Positions 56,129 through 64,000 of a stretch of 64,000 nt of DNA are shown here, piece after piece. The position numbers and the translations under genes were made by a program. The notes beneath the pieces are model-generated. The model saw only the letters and a list, made by a program, of their open reading frames with translations. It ran no database searches and was not told where the DNA came from. Source of the stretch: Adiantum capillus-veneris (lineage: Eukaryota > Streptophyta > Polypodiopsida > Polypodiales > Pteridaceae); contig CM043953.1 of NCBI GenBank assembly GCA_014529385.2, forward strand, positions 110,182,549 through 110,246,548, in the 5' to 3' direction. The first letter of the stretch is position 1. Each line of letters begins with the position of its first letter.

Positions 56129-58210
56129 ATGCGTTGCCATTATTGTAAAGCCAATGATCACTTGATCAAGTCGTGTCCTAAGTTGAACACCAAAGAGGCT
56201 AAGAAGAAAGAGGGTGGTTCCACTACAAATGCAGCCATTGTTGAGTCTTCTGTGAAAGGAGACTGTGTTGCTGATGTTGATGCAGAATGGGCTTTTAGCG
56301 CAAAGTGCACTTACAATCCTGCTGTCCACGATGCATGCTTGTCAGTTGCTGCAAATTCACATGTGTGGTATTTCGACAGTGGTGCTACAAAGCACATTAC
56401 CTCACATCGTGAATTGTTTACCTCTCTCGAGTCTGTCCCTCATGGGAATTCAGTCACTTGTGCCAACAACGCCTCTTATCCAGTTAAGGGAGTTGGAAAG
56501 ATTGTGCTCACTGCTGCTAATGGTAGTTCCTTCACACTTGTTGATGCACTTTATGTACCTGGGATCAAGAAGAATCTCTTGTCTGTATCCGCACTTGCTA
56601 GACTTGGACTTGTAGTCAAATTTGTGGATGACAGATGTACAGTTCATGATCTCAGTTTTGGTGATGAAATTGTTGCATCTGGGATTTTGTGCCGTGGGTT
56701 GTATAAGCTCACTTTGTATGACAAGTGTGGACAAAATTTTGCAAATGCTGTTGCAGATTCAAGGGCTATTTCAGATGCAAAACTTTGGCATGCACGTTTT
56801 GGTCATCTGAATTTTGCCAGTTTGCTGCGTTTGCAGAAATTTGATATGGTTGCTTCTTTGCCACCTCTTGAAGCACCTGTCAAACATGTTTGTGAAGGCT
56901 GTATTTTGGGTAAGATGCAGCGTTCTAAATTTCCAAAGGATGGTTCAGTTCGAGCCACATGCAGGTTGCAGCTTGTGCATAGTGATGTTTGTGGGCCCAT
57001 GCAAACTCCGTCCTTGGGCAATTACCTGTACTTCGTGACTTTCATTGATGATTACTCCAGGCATGCAAGGGTATTTCCGCTTAAAGCGAAGTCCAAAGTT
57101 TTTATGTGCTTCAAACAATTTCTGGCTATGGCTGAAAATGTCTCGAAATGTACTATGGGCACCCTCCATTCCGATCGAGGGGGGGAGTATATGTCTCATG
57201 AATTTAATGCATTTCTGGCTAGTCGTGGGATAAAACACCAATGTACAGTGCCTTATACACCTCAGCAAAATGGTGTTGCTGAGAGGAAAAACAGGTCACT
57301 GACGGAAAAGGCACGATGTATGGTCAAAAGTCAAGCTTTACCGCATTCTTTTTGGCTTGAGGCCATCATGTGTGCCACTTATGTACTTAACAGGTGTCCT
57401 ACGAAAGCTTTGCAGTCTATTACTCCATATGAAACATGGCATGATAGAAAGCTTTCTATTGAGCACATGCGTGTTTTTGGCTGTTTGGCATATGCTTTGG
57501 TGCCACAAGTGCAGCGCATAAAATTGGATGATAAGGCTGTCAAATGTATTTTTGTTGGTTATAGTGCTGAAAGCAAAGGTTACAGGTTGTATCATCCGCA
57601 AATAAAACGTATTCTGGTTTCTCGGGATGTAGTGTTTGTGGAAGATTCTGTTCAGCCCTTATTGTCATGTACTAGAGACAGTAATGTAAGCTCACAGGAC
57701 ATTTATGACACTTTGTTGCCTCTTTTCAGTGGTGGAAATACGAATGTAAGTTCCAATGAGGCAAATGTACAGCCTATGGGGGTTTCTGAAAATGTTTCAG
57801 ATCAGCCTATTACTGATGCAGATGTACATGATGTACTTGATGAGGAAAGGGCTGAAAATGAGCAGGCTAGAGGTATGCCAAAATGGATGGTGCACACTTT
57901 GCATGACAGTAAATTGGATGCACCTTTGTCTAGTCGTACTCGTTCAGGCTCTCGCCATGCATCTTATGCATCAGATTGTTATGCTTTGGCTGTGTCTAGC
58001 TTACATGATGTTGAGGAGCCTCTGAATTTTGATGAAGCACAAAATTCAGAAAATTGGATGGCTGCCATGCAATCAAAATATGATGCACTTATAGAAAATG
58101 ACACATGGAATTTATGTGATTTGCCACGTGGAAAAAAGGCCATTGGTACGAAGTGCGTTTACAAGTTGAAACGCAAGCCGGATGGTGAGATCGATCTCCA
58201 TAAGGTTTGA
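56129..58210 (+). CDS. Copia polyprotein: zinc knuckle, protease, integrase, RT start
   Basis: 693-codon open frame, cut at both ends by stops in the same phase. Zinc knuckle CHYCKANDHLIKSC (residues 3-16), protease WYFDSGATKHIT (about 79-90), integrase HHCC finger (HARFGHLN...CEGCILGK), catalytic core with HSDVCGP, LHSDRGGEY and GVAERKNR (Asp, Asp, Glu), then the RT start, KAIGTKCVYKLKRKPDGEID. Ends at TGA (58208-58210) where the family has Arg. Confidence 0.88.
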   Translation: MRCHYCKANDHLIKSCPKLNTKEAKKKEGGSTTNAAIVESSVKGDCVADVDAEWAFSAKCTYNPAVHDACLSVAANSHVWYFDSGATKHITSHRELFTSLESVPHGNSVTCANNASYPVKGVGKIVLTAANGSSFTLVDALYVPGIKKNLLSVSALARLGLVVKFVDDRCTVHDLSFGDEIVASGILCRGLYKLTLYDKCGQNFANAVADSRAISDAKLWHARFGHLNFASLLRLQKFDMVASLPPLEAPVKHVCEGCILGKMQRSKFPKDGSVRATCRLQLVHSDVCGPMQTPSLGNYLYFVTFIDDYSRHARVFPLKAKSKVFMCFKQFLAMAENVSKCTMGTLHSDRGGEYMSHEFNAFLASRGIKHQCTVPYTPQQNGVAERKNRSLTEKARCMVKSQALPHSFWLEAIMCATYVLNRCPTKALQSITPYETWHDRKLSIEHMRVFGCLAYALVPQVQRIKLDDKAVKCIFVGYSAESKGYRLYHPQIKRILVSRDVVFVEDSVQPLLSCTRDSNVSSQDIYDTLLPLFSGGNTNVSSNEANVQPMGVSENVSDQPITDADVHDVLDEERAENEQARGMPKWMVHTLHDSKLDAPLSSRTRSGSRHASYASDCYALAVSSLHDVEEPLNFDEAQNSENWMAAMQSKYDALIENDTWNLCDLPRGKKAIGTKCVYKLKRKPDGEIDLHKV

Positions 58211-59238
58211 CTTGTTGCAAAAGGTTATGCACAGTAAAAAGGCATAGACTATGAAGAGACTTTTGCTCCCACTTGTCGTATGACTACTGTGCGTTTTCTA
58301 TGTGCATTGGCAGCTCATTTTGGTTGGAATGTACATCAATCGGACATTGTTACTGCTTTCTTGAATGGTGACATATTTGAGGAAGTTTATGTAACGTAGC
58401 CTCGCGGTTTTGTCATAAAAGGACAAGAGGACAAAGTGTGGAGATGTAAAAAGGCTTTGTATGGGTTGAAGCAATCTCCTTGTGCTTGGTATGAGAAAGT
58501 TGACACTCATTTGGTTAAACGAGGCTTTCGTAACAGTCCAACAGAAAGCACATTGTATGTAAAGCGTGAGGGTGATGTACTTCTCATTGTGGTTTTTTAT
58601 GTTGATGATTTGCTGATCACAGGACCAAATGAGAAACATATTGCTGAATTTAAGGCTGATTTGAATGCTACTTTCAAGATAAAAGATTTGGGGCTGTTGC
58701 ATCATTACTTGGGTATACAGTTTAAGCAGTGCGTTGGTGGTATTGCCTTGTGTCAGAAAATTTACATAGAGACATTGCTATGTAAGTTTGGACTTGAGGA
58801 TTGCAAACCTATTGCCACTGCCATGGAAACAGGTTTGAAGTTAAGTCTACATGATGCCGGCGATCCTGCTGATGTCACTCTTTACCAAACTGTTGTTGGC
58901 TGCCTCATTTATGTATGCAACACGAGGCCGGATATTCAGTTTGCAGTCTCATAGATCAACAGATTTATGCATAGCCCAGGGTCTAAGCATTGGCAGGCTG
59001 TCAAAAGGATTTTCCGCTACCTTACTGACACTTTACATCTTGGCTTGTTTTATCCCAAGGGGGGATCATTGCCGCCAGACTTACATGCTTTTTTGGACTC
59101 AAATTGGGCTGGTTGTTTTGACACACGAGTGTCCACAAGTGGTTTTTGTTTCATGCTTGGCAATTCATGTATATCATGGTTGAGGAAGAAGCAACCTATT
59201 GTGGCCACTTCGAGTTGTGAGGCTGAGTACAGGGCAAT
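58211..59238 (+). pseudogene. Copia reverse transcriptase and start of RNase H
   Basis: Same phase as the frame before. LVAKGYAQ, DYEETFAPT, DIVTAFLNGD, ALYGLKQSPCAWYEK and the catalytic box YVDD (near 58600) are all visible. Stops are TGA (58208), TAA after YAQ (58237), TAG after EVYVT (58397) and TAG after FAVS (58952). RNase H begins with LDSNWAGC and breaks at SSCEAEYRA, position 59238, by insertion. Confidence 0.88.
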
Positions 59239-60277
59239 CTTCCATTAGGAGATTTCGGAGGTCTTTTGGAGGGCCTTTTGGAAGAGAGAGGAAAATAAGC
59301 TCCTCCAATGAGAGAAGAGCCTACGTTACGTAGAAAAATAGATTGATATTAACAAAAATATAAAAGGTGTCACTCTCCTCATTTAATAATCTAGTGGTCC
59401 TTGAAAACGATCACTCTCTTTCATTTAATGCGAGCACCTTTTTCAGAAGGTAGATGCAGTGCATTTAATATGGCTTACGTCATCACTACAACTCAAAACT
59501 ATGAAGTGGTGGAAGATTTTGAAACTTTTGATATTGTCAATGCATCCGGAACGCCCAAATATCCTAAAATTGAATGTCCAATTGCCTCGCTCCGACATCC
59601 AAAGAGGCAAAAAATGTCAAAAACCCCTAAAAGAACATTTTACTAACGGCGCGCGAGGGGGCTTTCCAAAATTTTGGAATGCCTCCTTGCGCGCCATTAG
59701 TAAAAAGCCCCTTTTTTCCTCTTTTTAGGGAGCTTTTTGAGAGGAAAATGTCAAAAAATCTTTAAAAAGGGACTTTCTTGAAAGATAAGTGTCCAAAAAC
59801 CACTAAAAAAAGCTTTGTACTAACGGCGCGCAGGGGGGCATTCTAAAATTTTAGAATGCCTCCTCGCGCGCCTTAAGTAAAAAGCCTATTTTTTGGGTTT
59901 TTTTGACATTTTTTGCCTCTCCGGATGTCGGAATGAGACAAGTAGACATTCGTTTTTAGGGTATTTTGGCGTTCCGGACGCATTGGTGGTGTCAAAAGCC
60001 TCAAAATCTATCACTATTTGACAGTTTGTGACTTTTCAAGTTCCAGTGATGAGTAAAGCTGCATTGAATGCGCCGCATCTGCCTCCTGAAAAAGACGCTC
60101 GCATTAAATAAAAAAGTGACCGTTTTCAAGGACGATTGGGAATATAAATCTACTTTTTAGAGTGTCTGGTTGTCCTTTTGGACGTACTCACAAGGTGCAA
60201 GTGCATTTTAAAAAAAGTTTCTAGAGAGATAAATACAATTTCTTACAAGGCCCTCCAAATGACCTTCGAAATTTTCT
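59239..60277. mobile_element. Foldback (snap-back) element, about 1.04 kb
   Basis: Inserted in Copia RNase H at EYRA/MTA; removing it together with one AAT restores the reading frame. The two halves are inverted copies along almost all their length: ends CATTAGGAGATTTCGGAGG and CATTAGAAAATTTCGAAGG, then CCTTGAAAACG(A/G)TCACT, TTTAATGCGAGC, GCATCCGGAACGCC and AGAGGCAAAAAATGTC in both arms. Two inner palindromes of about 58 bp lie at 59643-59700 and 59820-59878. No coding capacity. Target duplication at most AAT. Confidence 0.85.
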
Positions 60278-60593
60278 AATGACAGCTACGGTTGAGTGTG
60301 TATGGCTCAGACGCCTTATGGTTGATTTGGGTGTTGGACAGGACACTGCCAACACTATCTACACTGACAGTCAGAGCGCATTGACAGTTGCGAGAAACCC
60401 AGTTTTTCATGCTCGCACAAAGCATATTGAGGTGCATTACCACTATGTCAGGGAGAGGCTCTCAGTAGGAGAGATCAACTTGGCTTATGTGCCAACACAG
60501 GACAACCTTGCAGATCTTTTCACAAAGGCACTGTCTCGTGAGAAGCTTGAAGCTTTCCGCAAAGCTTTGGGCTTACTCCCCTTTGTGGACTGA
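60278..60593 (+). pseudogene. Copia RNase H, second half
   Basis: TATVECVWLRRLMVDLGV, YTDSQSALTVARNPVFHART, KHIEVHYHYVRE and TQDNLADLFTKAL are the standard Copia RNase H end, resuming directly after the insertion. Stop at 60591-60593. Confidence 0.9.
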
Positions 60594-60668
60594 TCCTTTC
60601 CTCAAGGCATGGCACTTTCCTTTACTCATGTGCCAGCTCTTGTTCACCGCATCACTCCAGGGGGGATT

Positions 60669-60895
60669 TGTTACCATATACATGTGGTAGGGATGTGTGT
60701 GAACACACTAGGACCGCTGGGGCATTTTTTCCCTCTTTAGGAGGTTTTTCCCCCCGTGCATTGTATATACGTCCATCACTCTAGGGCTATCTATCTTTCC
60801 ATTGCACACTAAGTAACACACTCTCTATTGTGTGCCTTGAGCTTCCTTTGTCTTATCCAAGCTGTGTGTGTTTCTTTGCAACTCTAATTCCAACA
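60669..60895 (+). repeat. Copia 3' LTR
   Basis: 227 bp; about 25 bp longer than the 5' LTR because it keeps a segment with GGTAGGGATGTGTGTG. Preceded by the purine tract. Confidence 0.9.
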
Positions 60896-61848
60896 GTTTT
60901 CAGCGAGTCTGGTTGGCTGTGCCTCGAACTAATTAATCCTTGGTCTCCCCCTTGTGAATGTATATCAAAGTTCATTTGCGACCTTGCCTCAAATTCTTGA
61001 ATAGGAGGTAAGATCTCATTCTTCTCTTTTCTCGTGCTATTCATGTGGTTACTCAGCCTGTTAGCCTCGTTGGCCTCACGGATTTGCTTCCACAAATCAT
61101 CTAGATCGTTACAATCCTTACCCATTTCTGTCAATGTTTTAGGTTGGAACCCGTCACTTGCCTCATTTGTTGTATTTGGCACTATGATAGGCTCTCCTCT
61201 GGACTCATATGCATTCGTGAGTCTTTCCTTCGTATCTACTTGTTCCTCTAAAGTTGGTTGGATAGGGGTTGGAGCTGATACTTCATACCAATTTGCAGGT
61301 TTACCAAGCGGGTCTTCCATCAATGATTGAGTTGTTTCAATCATCTTTCTACACATTTTCAACCTTTGTTTTTCTATTTCAGCATATGGATAAGTCAACC
61401 ATCTTTGCTCCTGGGTTTGGTTCTTTTTGAGTCTTGCTTCATAAGCTTTTAGAAGTGCATCCAACTGCTCATTTACCTTGTTTGCCAGTACTGATCCTCC
61501 TGATCCTGCACTTTTGGGCTCTGCTATTTCCTTGGGTGCTATGGTTGCCGTGGTGTGTGAGCTTAAGCTAGCTAGATCCTCTAACCGCTCTAATCTATCC
61601 TTTGTATGTTTTAACTCCTCGGATAGAGCTGTTTGCTCTCGTTCTTTCCTAGCTTTCATACACTCTTTTCTAGCTTTCCAAGTGCTTCTGTGATTTTTTG
61701 TTTCTGAACTTGGGGCATAGATTTTTGGCTCTTCAATTATGGGTTCGTTCGTCATTCTTTGAGCTTGGGCTCGTGTCACCGCTTGAATAGGTATGATTGT
61801 TTCATTTTCTGACCCTCCACTGGAAGGTACTGTTTCTAGCATGTTCAA
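60896..61848 (-). pseudogene. Gypsy pol N-terminal region
   Basis: Minus frame starting MNMLETVPSSGG at 61848, overlapping the gag frame by about 46 bp in another phase. IPIQAVTRAQAQR near the start is the motif that opens the pol part of many plant Gypsy polyproteins; a charged coiled-coil (KHTKDRLERLEDLASL) follows. It is cut at 60896 by the Copia element and resumes at 54717. The last residues of the open frame (before 60896) are read-through into Copia LTR. Confidence 0.65.
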
Positions 61849-63964
61849 GGTGGTTTTTGCTCCTTTGCTCAGAATTTTTAGGGCAATCGGGAATCAAATG
61901 AGTAACTCCACACTTGGTGCAATATGCGTTGACTCTAATGATTTCATCATGAGAAGAGTCTCTTAGCCAATGGTCTCCACTACACTTGTAGCAGGGTCCC
62001 TTGGGTTGTTGAGGTGCTCCTTGAGCTCCTCTTTGTTGGTATGCATGTCTCTGTCCGCCCATGCCTCCATTGGCTATGAACAACAATGTTTGTTCATCTA
62101 AGCTATATCTTCCTTCTCCTGCTGCCTATGCAGCTGTTGGTGGTCTTGTACTTCCTATCATGCCCCATGGTTTTGGTGTCGAGGGTTCTTTCAGTGGATA
62201 ATAGACAGAGTTTGTCGCATATCCATTGGGATCTTCATAATATGCATGCATAGGCACAAAAGCCTTCTCCTCTGATTCAGTTACGGTTGGTGTGTATCTT
62301 ATACCGACTGGTCGTAATCCTGGAAGGGGTGGTTGTTGCCCCAACACTGGTTGTGGTCTTTCTACACCTACAGGTGCTGGTAGGTTGCCTGCTTGATACC
62401 TAGGCATCGGTGGAACTTGAGGAGAAGCTACCTGAGCTTGGGGAGGGTAAGGTCTCTCTCTCACATATCCCTTGTTATAATAACATTCCTCTGTCCCATG
62501 GTTTGTCCATTTTTGTTCAATAGCACACCACTTGGGCTGTTTAGCCTGGGGTTTGGCGTACAAGTTAATCTTTTTTAGCACTTCATCTACAAGCAGCTCT
62601 TGGTTTACAGCTACTTCTCCTTTCGGTGCTGTCTTAGAAGACTTGCTTCCACTTTGTTGTGAAGATGAATCGTCGTCAAGGTCCTTGAACTCCCCCTCTT
62701 TGTAGACCGCACAATTGTCCACAAGGTAAAGAGCCTCCTCGGTCAACTCATTCAACGTCGTGCTTCTCTTCATGTGTAAGTCTTTCTGGAGATGAGTTGG
62801 TAGTTCTTCCACAGGACAGAACTTAACATATCTTTTTAGCCTTAGGACTGCCTTTCGTACAAATTCCCTATCTTTCTGTTTGAATTTATGGATTTGTGAG
62901 ACGGTATTATGAGCTATCCCCCTTTGTGAGAATTCCTTGATAAATTCGTCAAACACTTCCTCCATAGACTCAAAGTCTCTATGCTCTACAGAGTCAAACC
63001 AAGTAGCAACATCATCCTCTAGGGTTAGTCCAAACCCTGCAAATTGGGTAGGGAAGTCTAGCACCTCTTCAACTCTAATTACGCACACAAAGGCTACTAC
63101 ATGATCTCTTGGATCTCTGTTTCCTGTGTATTTCTTGTTTACCCATTTTTGCACTTGAGAAGGTCTAATTCTACGATGGTCTACAAACCTCATCATTGGA
63201 TCTCCATGTCCTAATCGATATGGCTCCTCTGGTCTTCTGTAGTAGGCTGGTTCCTCTCCCAGTGGTGCTCCTAAGCCATAATTTCTAACAGTTCTTGCCA
63301 GAGATGGTTCATCTCTTCGAACTCGTTCTATGGGTGGTCTTCCAGGCTCTGTTGACCCTTGAGTCTTTGTATTATTCTCTCCTTGATACCTTGAATAGAG
63401 TGGAGGTTCTTGCAAATCCCTTAGCCCCCGTGCGGCTTGATAACCATCTCGGTTTCGGTCTTGCTCCAATGTTGCACTCTGTTGAAGCCATGCCTGCAAT
63501 GATGGCTGAGTTGCTGGTTGGTTTTGATTGTTGAATGTCTGCGGTCGGGTAGAATGTGAGGTAGCGTCATACTCTTCTGAAAAGGGATTCGTCGACTTGC
63601 TAGGGGTGTAGGTGGCTCTTGGCACTTCGTCTGGGGCATATGTTGATGCTCTTGGAACTGTTGCCTTTTCTACCTCCTCTGGGAGAATACGTTGGTATTC
63701 TCGCCCGTACCTAACTATGTCCTTCCCCATAGCAGTTTTATAAGAGAATAAGTAAAGAACCTTGTCTTTGCTCAATTCGTTTAAGTATGGTTCTTTGCAG
63801 AGAAAGTAAGTGACTACTCCCTCACTCTCATGCTTGTAGATTCCCACGTTCTCATTATAAGTTGAAACCCTGGTTGTTTTCTTATCATACATAAAAATTG
63901 CTCCAAGCCGATCAATGTTTGGTGGCGGTTCTTGAGCTTTTGAAACCATTTTCTCTTTCGCCAC
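61802..63964 (-). pseudogene. Gypsy gag with two zinc knuckles
   Basis: Minus frame from MAKEKMVSKAQE (63964), 612 codons to a single in-frame TAG (62126-62128), then in the same phase to 61802. Residues about 275-400 form the Retrotrans_gag capsid domain (KYTGNRDPRDHVVAF..., SMEEVFDEFIKEF..., VLRLKRYVKF). After a Pro/Gln-rich linker and the stop come CYKCSGDHWLRDS (last Cys replaced by Ser) and CTKCGVTHLIPDC, zinc knuckles with a C-x2-C-x3-H-x4-C spacing. The N-terminal 270 residues are long and unusual for Gypsy Gag. May begin further right; the window ends 36 bp beyond. Confidence 0.8.
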
Positions 63965-64000
63965 GTTATCTCCATATCTGTTGTAATCTTCAGGGTTACT

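Larger units (their letters stand above)
54718..60895 (+). mobile_element. Copia retrotransposon inserted in a Gypsy element
   Basis: LTRs at 54718-54919 (202 bp) and 60669-60895 (227 bp) both start TGTTACCATATACA and end ATTCCAACA; the 5' LTR lacks about 25 bp after that start. PBS ATTGGTATCAGAGC at 54920-54933, purine tract AGGGGGGATT before the 3' LTR. Domain order GAG-PR-IN-RT-RNase H identifies Copia. It is split by a foldback element in RNase H. Flanking 5-mers (ATACT and GTTTT) are not a target duplication. At least six premature stops make it non-coding now. Confidence 0.92.

Overview
The window is nuclear DNA from a land plant with a large, retrotransposon-rich genome. The evidence is one spliced host gene of the plant RFI2/IPI1-type RING E3 family, plant-type Copia and Gypsy elements primed by initiator-Met tRNA (repeated TGGTATCAGAGC sites), plant L1 LINEs, hAT remnants and abundant GA/CT microsatellites. 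A fern, gymnosperm or other large-genome non-flowering plant fits best, but that is inference; the sequence does not name the species. There are no bacterial features, operons, CRISPR arrays or rRNA genes.

The one clear host gene is on the + strand: exons 14496-14689, 14812-14873, 14950-14975 and 15088-15421, and a terminal exon 38931-39312 with the stop codon. All five join in one frame. The intron between the last two exons is 23,509 bp and is filled with nested transposons. The N-terminal half of the RING finger was not found, so the 5' end lies upstream, probably outside the window, and positions 1-14495 may also be intron.

Layout. 1-2273: TIR element (MULE-like, non-autonomous). 2840-3562: two LTR fragments, head to head. 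3568-8020: complete, young, non-autonomous LTR retrotransposon (1180-bp LTRs, GGGGA target duplication). 8030-8600: related LTR on the minus strand. 8602-10920: decayed Gypsy LTR, gag and protease (+). 11474-12560: Gypsy RT/RNase H/integrase (-). 12560-13895: L1 3' remnant (+). 14496-15421: host exons. 15608-16850: LTR and leader remnant. 17043-21850: LINE with ORF1 and EN-RT ORF2 (-). 22318-24830: truncated second copy of that LINE. 24836-28670: series of LTR fragments. 28671-32340: LTR split by an L1. 33012-34516: hAT transposase pseudogene carrying a hAT-type MITE. 34630-37700: Gypsy fragments. 38150-38930: duplicated PBS/LTR junctions. 38931-39312: last host exon. 39560-42600: very old Gypsy element (-). 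42600-50290: AT-rich sequence with satellites and no recognised gene. 50290-53131: Penelope-like element fragment (+). 53132-63964: Gypsy element (-) split by a Copia element (54718-60895), which is itself split by a 1.04-kb foldback element (59239-60277).

Apart from the RING gene, nothing here looks like a functioning host pathway. The window is mainly a record of transposon layering: a three-level nest at 53-64 kb, an L1 inside an LTR microsatellite, and a MITE inside a transposase gene. The most interesting points are the 23.5-kb intron with a perfectly kept frame, a conserved core and covarying stem-loops shared by otherwise divergent LTRs, a Penelope-like fragment in a plant, a LINE with an L1-ORF1p-like first protein, and a small non-autonomous LTR element coding an Asp/His-rich repeat protein.
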